Below are positions 24,309-32,822 of a DNA stretch of 64,000 bases, piece after piece; positions within the stretch are counted from its first letter, which is position 1, and each line of letters opens with the position of its first letter. The stretch spans positions 4,960,001-5,024,000 of the forward strand of contig OZ255847.1 of NCBI GenBank assembly GCA_965277855.1, read 5' to 3'. The position numbers and the translations under genes are program-made. Source of the stretch: Bog-105 sp965277855. GTDB taxonomy: Bacteria; Acidobacteriota; Terriglobia; Bryobacterales; Bryobacteraceae. The notes below the pieces were generated by a model. That model was not told where the DNA came from. It made no database searches and was given only the letters and a program-made list of their open reading frames with translations.

Positions 24309-27149
24309 TTAGGAATTCACATGCACCAAGCCGCGCGCCTGCCAGGGCCGGACCGCAGCGTAGTCCATGAAGATCTCTTTCGTTTGCGGAGAGTCAAGCA
24401 CTTGTTCGCTTTGGGAATCTCCCTCGACGAAAACGGTGAAGACGCTCCCAAATTGTTGTTCGCAACTGGACACAAAGTGCATCCGGTCTCGATAGGTGCG
24501 CAGAGCCGCCGGACGAACGCGCACGAAAGCGGGGCGTTGCCGGATTTCCGGGAACGTCACCTTTCCCTCGCGAATCGATCCGGTAGCCGGTCCCAGCGGA
24601 AATGGCTGCACGGTGCCGGTTCTGACGCCATCTTGGATAATCGCTCCTGCCTCGGTCATGCGAAACAGAAGAATACGCCGTTCCTGAACTTGCCCGTCGT
24701 CCAAACGTTTCCGCTCGAGACGAAATACATTGCCAGCGCGATCGAGTTCGATCTGACTGGCGTCGGGCAATTCGGGGAAATCAAGCTGCACAGGTGTGCC
24801 TCCCGTCTCTTCAATCAGAAAATCCAGGACTTCTTGGGGGAAGGCCTGAAAGACGATCGAGCCGGTGGCATTCTGCCGTTCGGAGCCAGTCGAGATCGAA
24901 TATAACGCCTGGCACCATCCACGCCGGTTGTCCGTTTTCCCTACTCCCCATTCCTGAAGAACCTTTTGGAAGCTCTTGAGATCTTCCTTATGGCGTTCTT
25001 CCGTTCTGCGGATGCGGGCACGGGTCCGGTTCGCCTTTCGGTAAAGCGCCTGCTTCTGTTCTCGAGGAGCATCTTGGGGTAACGCTTTCCAGTCGCGTTC
25101 CTGCTGGTGGAATTCGCTATAGAGTTTCTCCATAGCTTCCATCTGACTGCCCACGAGCTGAGCATAGGCTTTGTTCCACTTCGCGCATTCATCATGCATA
25201 TCCCGTGTAATAGTCTCTCCGCGAACAAGTCCACGGAATTCCCGCAACGGAAGCACATCTTCGAAGAGCGAGGCGATTTCAGCCCGTACGTGATTGTAGA
25301 GGAATCCGACTCGATCCCATTCGGTCACCGGTACTCTGGGGACCATTTGGGAAATCTGCTTGGCTTCTTTTGCATTGAGCCAAGGAGCCGGCGGTACAGC
25401 TTCACTGATCTCGCGGATCACTTTTTGATCGATCTGCGTGTCGTGTTTCAGGTTGTCGAGCGCGTTCTGCAGTTCATCGACCAGCCGGTAAGCATGATCG
25501 AAGGCGCCGGCAGCAACGCAATTCGAAATCATATTGGTGATCTTGCCGATTTGGTTGCCACGCGCTTTCATGGCGACTTCTGCGATATTCCACCAATTCG
25601 TCGTAGCGCGTGTCTTCTTATCTTTCGTTTTCCGCTTGGCCTGGCCCATCGAGAAGCGACTCTCGACGAATCGGGGAAACTCATTGTGGCCCAGGAAGGA
25701 AACCAGATCGAAGTCGTAGTCGCCGCCGTTGGCTGCCGCGGTCTTCGCATGAAGCGTAAAGGTGCCGCAGAGCTGAAGCTGGCGTTCGACTAGGGGAGCG
25801 AGAAAGCTCGATTCGAGGTGATATCCGTCGCGTGCGATCGATTCCGATAGCAACGCGACGACATCGGAAGAACCGAGTACGTGTACCGGGAGAAGGTCTT
25901 CCTTCATCCGGATGGGGTAGCGAATGACGAGGCCCTTTCGAGAAGTGACCGCGCCGATAGCTGCGTCTTGCGGAATCCAGTCGGATCCTGAAAACAGCCG
26001 TTGATCGATAGTGAATAAGTACCCGTCGTCCGCGAGTGCAAAAGCCGGCATGGTAAACCCGCCGCCTGTGCATAACCGGAACGCCCACCGTGTCAACATC
26101 GACTGAAGTCTTCTGTTGATGTACGGATGCTTGACGAGCAGGCCCGAGCCGTCTGCTTTGAGCACGGCCTCGACGAACGTTCGTTCGTACGAGGTGAACC
26201 GGGAATCTTCTTCATCCTCCAAGCGAGGCTGAGTCGAAGAGTTCCCAATCGCCGCTAGCAGGGGGCCGTAATGACCGGAAAGTGCCGAGCTCACCACTTC
26301 TTTGGCTTCGTTAACGGCGCGAGGAAGGATCTCTTTCGAGATCGATTCTTCGGGCGCGTACTGGACCAGCGTGTAGCTCGATTTGAACTGCAGAGGCCGC
26401 GAATATTCGCGAATACCCATAATGGCGTGTCCGTGAAACCGCTTTCCCTTGACTGTCTCCGTACAGCCCCAGGCTTGCGCTTCCTCAAGTCGAGGAAGTT
26501 CAATCGAGGGTTTGACCGAGCTTTTGGGGACAATCAAATCGGCTTGGAGCAGGTCTGCCACATCGTTGTCCATGACCTTCCATGCGCCTTTTGTCTGGAT
26601 CGCGTCGAAAGCAAGGCGGAACTGATAGAAGCGTCCGGCGGGCAGGTTGAGCTGTGCGAAGTAACGCTCCGAGATCCATCCTCTGCAATCGTTAGTACCT
26701 AGTACATGGTCTTCGACAACCAGAATGTCGGCATCGGGATATTCGATCAACACGCGGCAGTCCGATAACAAAATGCCGAGATAGGTGATCGCCGCCTGAG
26801 GCCAGTTCTGAAATCTCTTCGCGATGACGTCCTTGTGTTGCGCGTCAACGGCATAGAAGACTCCGTTTTTGACCGAACCAGTGCCGCCGACCAGACAATA
26901 CTTCGCGCCATCGATGGTGACCGAAGCAAGCCGGGAAGCAACCTGTTTCTCTTCGAACTTGTCGAGAAGCATTTGCGGTACTTGGATCTGGACGACTTTG
27001 ATATCCGGATAGAGCGCGAGTAGCAGCGTTCGATTGAGCTGCCCCTCGTAGTCCGTCTTCGGAAATCTTGCCATCACTTCTCCGTTCTCGTCGATCTCGA
27101 TCATCTTGACCTGCAGCACATCGGCTGAAAGGTTCTTTTCTTGTAGCAT
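24309..27149 (-). CDS. Putative double-psi-beta-barrel RNA polymerase of the RdRp/YonO type
   Basis: The 946-residue protein is not a known transfer component. Several motifs match the cellular RdRp/YonO branch in order. NDCRGWIS (153-160) corresponds to the DGCG-x-IS block. FYQFRLAFDAIQTKGAW (174-190) corresponds to the FQ-R-KG block, followed by PKSSVKPS (208-215) for S-K. VIRYPI (408-413) corresponds to the R-P segment of the second barrel. NGGDYDFDLV (474-483) fits the catalytic DxDxD loop (D477, D479, D481). IGKITNMISNC (534-544) and LQNALDNLKHDTQID (560-574) fit the later G-I-N and A-D-K blocks. The C-terminal ~350 residues are unassigned. It has an AAGGAG site and lies in the transfer gene cluster. 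The template (DNA or RNA) and the promoters are unknown. Confidence 0.78.
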   Translation of the reverse strand: MLQEKNLSADVLQVKMIEIDENGEVMARFPKTDYEGQLNRTLLLALYPDIKVVQIQVPQMLLDKFEEKQVASRLASVTIDGAKYCLVGGTGSVKNGVFYAVDAQHKDVIAKRFQNWPQAAITYLGILLSDCRVLIEYPDADILVVEDHVLGTNDCRGWISERYFAQLNLPAGRFYQFRLAFDAIQTKGAWKVMDNDVADLLQADLIVPKSSVKPSIELPRLEEAQAWGCTETVKGKRFHGHAIMGIREYSRPLQFKSSYTLVQYAPEESISKEILPRAVNEAKEVVSSALSGHYGPLLAAIGNSSTQPRLEDEEDSRFTSYERTFVEAVLKADGSGLLVKHPYINRRLQSMLTRWAFRLCTGGGFTMPAFALADDGYLFTIDQRLFSGSDWIPQDAAIGAVTSRKGLVIRYPIRMKEDLLPVHVLGSSDVVALLSESIARDGYHLESSFLAPLVERQLQLCGTFTLHAKTAAANGGDYDFDLVSFLGHNEFPRFVESRFSMGQAKRKTKDKKTRATTNWWNIAEVAMKARGNQIGKITNMISNCVAAGAFDHAYRLVDELQNALDNLKHDTQIDQKVIREISEAVPPAPWLNAKEAKQISQMVPRVPVTEWDRVGFLYNHVRAEIASLFEDVLPLREFRGLVRGETITRDMHDECAKWNKAYAQLVGSQMEAMEKLYSEFHQQERDWKALPQDAPREQKQALYRKANRTRARIRRTEERHKEDLKSFQKVLQEWGVGKTDNRRGWCQALYSISTGSERQNATGSIVFQAFPQEVLDFLIEETGGTPVQLDFPELPDASQIELDRAGNVFRLERKRLDDGQVQERRILLFRMTEAGAIIQDGVRTGTVQPFPLGPATGSIREGKVTFPEIRQRPAFVRVRPAALRTYRDRMHFVSSCEQQFGSVFTVFVEGDSQSEQVLDSPQTKEIFMDYAAVRPWQARGLVHVNS

Positions 27150-27169
27150 CGTTGTCTCCTTGTTTATTT

Positions 27170-27245
27170 CTCTGTTCCGTTGGTGGATAAGGCCAAAGAG
27201 CAGAGAACAAGGAGCCCGTACCGGGGCTTCTCTTCTCTGCTCAGT
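27170..27245. terminator. Hairpin upstream of the polymerase-like gene
   Basis: GAGCAGAG (about 27198) pairs with CTCTGCTC (about 27235), with an inner GAGCCC/GGGGCTTC stem around GTAC. It lies between the small membrane protein gene and the polymerase-like gene. The following minus-strand sequence lacks a long T-run, so it may be a partial terminator or a leader structure. Confidence 0.45.
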
Positions 27246-27305
27246 GCCAAAAAAACGAACACTGGCTCAAAAAGAGCCCGGACAATGACTACTTACAAAG
27301 TGCCG

Positions 27306-27605
27306 TCATTCGAAGCGATTTCGCGCTTCGAGCAACTGCATGACTAAAGCACGCGAGATCCCTTGCATGCTGTTGGACTCTGGATCATAGACATACATCA
27401 GCGGGGCGGCCTTATAAACGGCGTTGCGAGGCGCCGGTGTGTAAAGTCCTTTGAAAAAGGACAAAATAGCGTACTGCTGGTGTAATGCCCAGAAGAGCAC
27501 GATACCGCCAATGACATAGAAAATACCCTCGTGGCTGCGAGTGTATTTTCCGACTAAAAGCGCTACGATCAGAAGGATTGCCTTCTGATTCACTTGTGAC
27601 ATCAT
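27306..27605 (-). CDS. Small membrane protein
   Basis: A 99-residue product with two hydrophobic segments (AILLIVALLVGKY and FYVIGGIVLFWALHQQYAIL) and a soluble C-terminal half. It is the last gene of the VirB8-side operon before the polymerase-like gene and has AAGGAG before its start. No family is recognised. Confidence 0.6.
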   Translation of the reverse strand: MMSQVNQKAILLIVALLVGKYTRSHEGIFYVIGGIVLFWALHQQYAILSFFKGLYTPAPRNAVYKAAPLMYVYDPESNSMQGISRALVMQLLEARNRFE

Positions 27606-27692
27606 GGTTATCTTCTCCTTGATTTGGGTTGAGTGAAGAGCAATGAAAATCCCAGAGGTGAAGCCTGGGTACTTCTTGTTTAAGAAGCCAGA

Positions 27693-28043
27693 TCAAGGAG
27701 AAGAACGATCTTTGACGGGATGTTTGCGTAACAACGGTACACCGTTGTGGTTTTGCACTTCGACGGTGAACTCTTGGACGACGAACAAGCTGACCTCTTT
27801 GCGGAAAGCTTCGGCAATCGCATCGAACTCGCTCGTGCGCTCGTCCGTCAACCGAGGCGAGCCGCTCGAAGAATCGTCACCCAGAAAATAGCGGGCTGAG
27901 GGAATGCCAGCCTCGGTTCGGGGCTTCTTCGGGGCCTTCTTCACGGCCTTCACACGCGCCGCAGGCGAGGCCTCCTCGCCCGCACTGAGCCCATTCGGTA
28001 GCCCGTTCTGTTTCTTGTCGGTCGATAACTCGGCGGATGCCAT
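27693..28043 (-). CDS. Small basic protein of unknown function
   Basis: A 116-residue product with a Lys/Ala-rich, probably disordered N-terminal half (ARVKAVKKAPKKPRTEAG) and a more ordered end (FDAIAEAFRKEVSLFVVQEF). The start lies one base from the stop of the upstream membrane protein gene. It could bind nucleic acid through its basic part. No family is recognised. Confidence 0.55.
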   Translation of the reverse strand: MASAELSTDKKQNGLPNGLSAGEEASPAARVKAVKKAPKKPRTEAGIPSARYFLGDDSSSGSPRLTDERTSEFDAIAEAFRKEVSLFVVQEFTVEVQNHNGVPLLRKHPVKDRSSP

Positions 28044-28544
28044 CTACTGAATCCTTTCTTCGTTCACGATCTCGGGAGAAGCCACGCGCTGGGTAGTTGC
28101 CAGCCCGATGGTCCTCGATGTTTCGAGCGGGACGCACTCCATAGTTTTTGTTTTCAAAAAGCCTGCAATCCTCGGCCTGAGCAGAAGCGCGCTCAACAGC
28201 AAAAGGAACGCGCAGCTCCTAACGGCTTCGGCGGCCCAGCCAGCGCGCAACAAGAACCCCGATACCGCGGCATAGAACGCAGCGAACCCGATCAGCAGGA
28301 GAAAATCCGCTCGATCCACCGTTCGTCTGCTGGATCGTGATTTGCCCATTGGATTCGCGCGCCTCTCTCTGGCATACCGCAGCAGTTTTCTCGAGGCAAA
28401 TATTCCGACTAGAACCAGACCGATCAAGAACTGGCAGGCAACCGTCACCAGTCCAGGCAAGAGCAGAAGCGCGACGGTACTCAGAATCAGGCTCATGCCA
28501 ATCGGCAACGCCAAGTCGAACCGATGCGATGCAGTTACTTTCAT
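28044..28544 (-). CDS. Membrane protein of unknown function
   Basis: A 166-residue protein with about four membrane spans, in two pairs separated by a basic cytoplasmic loop (RKLLRYARERRANPMGKSRS). Its start overlaps the previous stop (ATGA). It is one of a group of small membrane proteins after the VirB8-like gene. No family is recognised. Confidence 0.65.
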   Translation of the reverse strand: MKVTASHRFDLALPIGMSLILSTVALLLLPGLVTVACQFLIGLVLVGIFASRKLLRYARERRANPMGKSRSSRRTVDRADFLLLIGFAAFYAAVSGFLLRAGWAAEAVRSCAFLLLLSALLLRPRIAGFLKTKTMECVPLETSRTIGLATTQRVASPEIVNEERIQ

Positions 28545-29080
28545 TTGCCACTCTCCCGGTGAGAATCAGTGTCAACCGGACGGCTCTTCCGGTTCCTCCA
28601 CCACAACCGGCAAATGCCGGCGATGAAGACGAGTCCTAAAATCACAATCCAATTGGTTCGCTGGGGAGCATTACTCCCGAGCCAGCCAAGGTCTCGAGCG
28701 AATAGGGTCGCCCACACAATTACAGAGGGAATGAGAATGCTCCAAACGTTCACGCCTAGCCACTTGCCTGACCCGGCCGCCTCCACCCGGGTCGCCTTTT
28801 CTGGATGAGGAACGGACGTGACGGGTTCGGCCGAACTCCGAGATCTATTTTCTCCATTGAGCCTGTAGTGCAGAGCGTAAACAGCCAGGACAGCCAGAGC
28901 AAGAGCCGCCGGGAGGAGAAAGCCATAGATCCCGTCATGCGTGTTTACCAGGTTCGATATCACTAGGCCTGAGAAAAGAACGGGCCAAGGTGAGGCCAGA
29001 AGCTGGGCAAGTCTAGCGCGCCTCCGCGTCTTCTGGTTATCGTCCGTGTTTGTCATAGGAAGCCGTCTCTTCTCATTCAC
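28541..29080 (-). CDS. Membrane protein of unknown function
   Basis: A 179-residue protein with two hydrophobic pairs (FSGLVISNLVNTHDGIYGFL and LAVLAVYALHYRL; VWSILIPSVIVWATLFA and IVILGLVFIAGICRLWW). The start at codon 9 (29056) may be used instead. It shares the general layout with the next gene, so the two may be distant paralogues. No known family is seen. Confidence 0.6.
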   Translation of the reverse strand: MNEKRRLPMTNTDDNQKTRRRARLAQLLASPWPVLFSGLVISNLVNTHDGIYGFLLPAALALAVLAVYALHYRLNGENRSRSSAEPVTSVPHPEKATRVEAAGSGKWLGVNVWSILIPSVIVWATLFARDLGWLGSNAPQRTNWIVILGLVFIAGICRLWWRNRKSRPVDTDSHRESGK

Positions 29081-29105
29081 TACGCATCAAGAATCGCAGC
29101 TTTCG

Positions 29106-29393
29106 TCATGTTCCAGGCTCCGGATTGTCCGGGACCGGCGGCCAGCGTTTGGCTCGCTCGATCCGTTCTTTGCGGGCACGATGCCAACGTCTAATTCTGT
29201 AAGCGAGGATGACCAGCACGAACGGGAGCACAAAGTCGAGCACCCAATTCGGAAGGGTGTTGTCGAACCAGTGCTGGTATTTGATCAGCGTCGAGGCTGT
29301 TACGGCCAGGATGATAATGGCCAGATCGATCTGGTCCATGCCGGCGAATTCCGCCCAGCTTTCTTTGTTAGGTTCCTGTTCTGGCGTTGTCAT
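29106..29393 (-). CDS. Small membrane protein
   Basis: A 95-residue product with two membrane spans (QIDLAIIILAVTASTLI and LDFVLPFVLVILAYRI) and a basic cytoplasmic tail. The start overlaps the stop of the VirB8-like gene (ATGA), indicating coupled translation. No family is recognised. Confidence 0.65.
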   Translation of the reverse strand: MTTPEQEPNKESWAEFAGMDQIDLAIIILAVTASTLIKYQHWFDNTLPNWVLDFVLPFVLVILAYRIRRWHRARKERIERAKRWPPVPDNPEPGT

Positions 29394-30148
29394 TTGGTTG
29401 TTTTCTCCGCGGCCTCATGCGTGAGGCTGTCTTTCTGATTGAGCGTCGTGATTTTGTCGCCGACCATCTGCTGCTCCCAATACTCTGCGACCAGCAAACC
29501 GCTCGGGTTTGACTCGGTTCGCTCGGCCATCACGAGCCGGACATTGAAGCGACCGATGATCTGATCTGTTGTCTCCTGCTGGTTGTGCACGTGGTGCACC
29601 TCATTGACACCGAATGCGGTGTAGGTAAGGGGCTGATCTCGCACCGGCACAATCTCGCGGATGACGAAATTCGAGATGGTGTTCTCGTCACTGATCTTGT
29701 TGATGGTGTCGTCCGCCGTCAGCAGAGAGAGCAAACTGGTGCGTAAGTTTCTCGTGGTGAGGTTGAGAGCGGTCGAAAACTGGGTGGCCACGTTCGCCGG
29801 CGTGTAATTCAGGTAATTGTCGAGGAACTTTCGCACGAGGTTCTTCTGTTCCAGCTCCGTGGGCGCGGCCACTTGCGAGGAGCTAGTAAACTCGATCCCG
29901 GCGGTCCGAATCCCTGCACGGCCATTAACCACGAAGGCGGTGCCTTTCTGTGTGTCAACTCCGATCACAGTCGGCGGCTGCAGCCGTACCAGAACCGCGA
30001 AGCCGACGCCGAGTAGAGCCAGCGCCAATCCACTAAACCCAAGCACCATCGCTCGATTGGCGTAAGCGCGCAGTGCGCCGTCTTGGTGATAGTACTTCGT
30101 ATATTCCAGCCTCTCGTCTGTGACTGAAGGAAGCGTTTGTGTTGCCAT
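29390..30148 (-). CDS. VirB8/TrbF-like inner-membrane channel protein
   Basis: From the ATG at 30148 the protein is 252 residues: a short cytoplasmic start ending DGALRAYANRAM, one membrane span (VLGFSGLALALLGVGFAVLV, about residues 37-56) and a periplasmic domain with NYTPANVATQFSTALNLT and YTAFGVNEVHHVHNQ. The opening and topology fit TrbF/VirB8, which nucleates the inner-membrane complex. Upstream codons in the same frame overlap the poly-Gly end of the VirB6-like gene and are not used. The ribosome binding site is weak. Confidence 0.8.
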   Translation of the reverse strand: MATQTLPSVTDERLEYTKYYHQDGALRAYANRAMVLGFSGLALALLGVGFAVLVRLQPPTVIGVDTQKGTAFVVNGRAGIRTAGIEFTSSSQVAAPTELEQKNLVRKFLDNYLNYTPANVATQFSTALNLTTRNLRTSLLSLLTADDTINKISDENTISNFVIREIVPVRDQPLTYTAFGVNEVHHVHNQQETTDQIIGRFNVRLVMAERTESNPSGLLVAEYWEQQMVGDKITTLNQKDSLTHEAAEKTTK

Positions 30149-30254
30149 TTTTTGACTCTTTAGGAAAGACTCTGATGAAACGCTAGTGCCGAAACTGCAC
30201 AAATCGCCTATGTGCATATCGTCCACACAGTTGATTGACGGGGCAACCAACTGC

Positions 30255-31136
30255 TCAGCCGCCACCACCGCCGCCACCACCACCACCACCGAACTTCCCA
30301 AGCGCTCCAGCCGCGGCCGATACTGCACGCACTGCGCTGCTGACGGCTGACCCGACGTCGCCTTTGACGATCTTGGTTGCAATGACCGGAATGGTCAGAA
30401 TCATGATCGAGAGCAAAACGCTGACCAGCCCCAGCAGCACGGAACTGCCAACCCCCACGAAGCTGCCGAGAAAACTCCCCGAGTTCATCACCTGCTGGGC
30501 GGTCCCCAGATTGAGCACGGTGAGCAAACTGCCAAAGACTGCGTAGATGATGCCCCAGGTGTTGAACACCATGAGATTAATCAGGAAAGTCCTGCCTAGC
30601 TGGCCCAACCCCCGCAGTGGAAGCAAGCCCATTACAATGGGCCCAACCGCGAACAGGATGCAGCCATAAAGGCAATACAAAATGGCAAAGATCCCGGTCG
30701 AGATCGGGAAAACAATATACGCAAGCCCGAGGCACAAGGCCGAGACCGCGCCCGAAAGCGTGCCGGTTACCATGCCCCAAAGCGAGGGATGGCCGGTTCC
30801 GCCAATGTATTGGCCGAGATCGTTCGACCATTTTGTGAAGACGTCCACGCCGCCTGCTCCGGCATTGTTGATGCCAAGAGCTACCAGATTGAAGGTGTGA
30901 TTCACACTCAAGAATGCTTGGGTATACACTTGCAAAACGGCGAGAGCGACAAAGTACCGTATGCCGGCGGCTCCGAGGGAGGCCACATCTTGTGCCTTCC
31001 AGTTCTCGTACATCGAGAACACCAGAGAAGCAAGCAGCAGGTAGCCGCCTGCCGAAACGACACCGCTGATGACGCCTCCGGAATCTATGTTGTTGATTGC
31101 GGTATTGAAGAGGGTTTCGAAATAAAAGCTGCTCAT
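30255..31136 (-). CDS. VirB6/TrbL-like polytopic channel protein with poly-Gly tail
   Basis: A 293-residue protein with six or more membrane spans and the long central loop typical of VirB6/TrbL (INNAGAGGVDVFTKWSNDLG). The C terminus ends in a run of about 11 Gly after GALGKF, encoded by a purine-rich repeat that may vary in length. It would form part of the inner-membrane DNA path. It sits between the VirB5-like and VirB8-like genes as in many conjugation operons. Confidence 0.85.
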   Translation of the reverse strand: MSSFYFETLFNTAINNIDSGGVISGVVSAGGYLLLASLVFSMYENWKAQDVASLGAAGIRYFVALAVLQVYTQAFLSVNHTFNLVALGINNAGAGGVDVFTKWSNDLGQYIGGTGHPSLWGMVTGTLSGAVSALCLGLAYIVFPISTGIFAILYCLYGCILFAVGPIVMGLLPLRGLGQLGRTFLINLMVFNTWGIIYAVFGSLLTVLNLGTAQQVMNSGSFLGSFVGVGSSVLLGLVSVLLSIMILTIPVIATKIVKGDVGSAVSSAVRAVSAAAGALGKFGGGGGGGGGGG

Positions 31137-31147
31137 AATGACTGCCC

Positions 31148-31978
31148 TTATTGGTGGCTGAGACCACCCGCAATGCCGTGCGTTGTGATGGACGTATAGT
31201 TGGCTCCATCTTTAAGCAAGGCTCCATTGTTCGCCAAGGCGGCGGCACGTTCCCGCATCAGATCCGATACAGCCGACTGCGGGTAAGCGTCGGCGCGCAC
31301 AAGCCAGGCATCCGCCTGCGCTTCAATAATCGGAGCAGTGCCGGGAGCCGCGCTGTTGATGCTCATATTGATCTGATCGGCTGCCTGGAGTTCCTGATCG
31401 GCAATGTTGTCGATCGCGATCGCGCGCTGCATGGCATCCTGGGCCACGGCATCGCTCATGTCGACTACGCTGCGCGCCTCGGGCGGCGCATTGCCCGCCA
31501 GAGGAACACTGCCGTAGACGTTCAGGTAGGCCGCACTGGTATTGCCAATCTGCCCCGCGCTACCACTCAGCAGAATCGATTCGAGGGTTCTCGTGTTGCC
31601 GAGTGTTGCACTCGAGAAGTGCGGAAACAGACGATAGATGTTTTGGATTTGCGTGTAGAGCCCGCGCAGCGATCCCACCAGTTGGAGCGCGCGTGTAATA
31701 GCTGACGAGGGGTAAATGGTCGATTGCTGGTACTGCTGCATGTTCTGCTCAACGCTTAGGATTTTGGTCAAGCCTCCGCCGATGTTTTTGACAAGTGAGC
31801 TATTGATGGAGCTCAGGCCGATGGCCGCGGTGGCGCAACACGGATTCACAAACTGCGCCTGGCCGGCGTGCGGCGAGAGCAGGCTCATCGCCAGCAGAGC
31901 CAGGGCAAGAACAATGGCTTTGTCCCGGGTCCACGCGAGAGCCTTCACAACTTCTTCCTTTATTCTTGGCATTGTCAT
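31148..31978 (-). CDS. VirB5/TrbJ-like periplasmic protein, paralogue 1
   Basis: A 276-residue protein with a signal peptide (residues 20-41, ending GQAQF), followed by helical sequence with a central region MSDAVAQDAMQRAIAIDNIA and DQELQAADQIN. This arrangement fits the helical VirB5/TrbJ family that sits at the pilus tip or helps pilus assembly. The neighbouring upstream gene encodes a paralogue with the same layout (MDDALAQDTFAATKASDQAQ), so the pair arose by duplication. Confidence 0.75.
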   Translation of the reverse strand: MTMPRIKEEVVKALAWTRDKAIVLALALLAMSLLSPHAGQAQFVNPCCATAAIGLSSINSSLVKNIGGGLTKILSVEQNMQQYQQSTIYPSSAITRALQLVGSLRGLYTQIQNIYRLFPHFSSATLGNTRTLESILLSGSAGQIGNTSAAYLNVYGSVPLAGNAPPEARSVVDMSDAVAQDAMQRAIAIDNIADQELQAADQINMSINSAAPGTAPIIEAQADAWLVRADAYPQSAVSDLMRERAAALANNGALLKDGANYTSITTHGIAGGLSHQ

Positions 31979-32000
31979 AAACCAAATCCTCCGTCTTGCT

Positions 32001-32816
32001 TTAGTGATGGGAGAGAGCGCGCTGTAAAGCGTTCGTCACCGTGGTTGTTTGATTGGCACTCCGTTTCACGAGGGTATTGCTATGCGCCAGCTGCCCTGCT
32101 TCTTCGCGCAATAAAGCTGCGTACATTTTTTGCGTCACCGCCTGGCTCTTAATTTGCGCCACAACCGCCTGGGCTGTCAAAAAAGGCGCAGAGCCCGGCG
32201 CTGAGGTCTCGGCCTGATCTTCCATCGCGTCCGCTGCCTGCAGCAGCAGATCTTGCGCTTGATCGGAAGCCTTGGTTGCAGCGAAGGTATCCTGCGCCAG
32301 GGCATCGTCCATGTCGGTCATGGTGCGATCTTCGCCGCTCATCTGGGTGGCCGCTGGAAGCGGATGGAAGGCAGCGGCAAAGGTGGCCTGCAGCGCAGGA
32401 AGGTCGCTCGTCTGGCGGTTGCGGATCAGCTGCTCGAGGGCTTGCGCGTTCGGCAGGGTGGCCGTATGCGGATTGAACATCATCAGCGTATGGAGCGGGT
32501 TGCGGTAGGTGGCTTTCATCGAAGTGATCAGTCCTTTGGCGCTGTTGATCAGCGCCAAAGGAAAGAGCACCTGCTGCTGCCATGCTTTTTCCGTGCTCTG
32601 CACGGTATGAATGGCTCCTAGGGCGCTAGTCAGTGTGTTGCCGATGGTCGAGAGTACGGTCGCAATTTCGCTGAGCAGGCTGATACCCTGTCCCTGGGCG
32701 CGGGGCGGCGCGATCAGGAGGGAAACGCCACAGAGAACCGCGACGGCGAGCCTCTTGCCACGCGTACCGGCGGTGATCGCAATCAGAAAAGCGGAGAGTG
32801 TCAGCAGCATAAACAT
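32001..32816 (-). CDS. VirB5/TrbJ-like periplasmic protein, paralogue 2
   Basis: A 271-residue protein with a signal peptide (cleavage expected near residue 42, after PPRAQGQ) and helical sequence. It aligns with the next protein along its length: MTDMDDALAQDTFAA here versus VDMSDAVAQDAMQRA there, and SAPGSAPFLTAQA versus AAPGTAPIIEAQA. It starts seven bases after the VirB4-like stop. Two divergent copies may form a heteromeric tip. Confidence 0.75.
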   Translation of the reverse strand: MFMLLTLSAFLIAITAGTRGKRLAVAVLCGVSLLIAPPRAQGQGISLLSEIATVLSTIGNTLTSALGAIHTVQSTEKAWQQQVLFPLALINSAKGLITSMKATYRNPLHTLMMFNPHTATLPNAQALEQLIRNRQTSDLPALQATFAAAFHPLPAATQMSGEDRTMTDMDDALAQDTFAATKASDQAQDLLLQAADAMEDQAETSAPGSAPFLTAQAVVAQIKSQAVTQKMYAALLREEAGQLAHSNTLVKRSANQTTTVTNALQRALSHH

Positions 32817-32822
32817 CCCTTT

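Noticed and set aside
24309..27149. Large relaxase/helicase or TraC-like primase
   Set aside because: There is no Walker A, no HUH motif and no Toprim or AEP signature; the DPBB polymerase motifs explain the conserved parts better.
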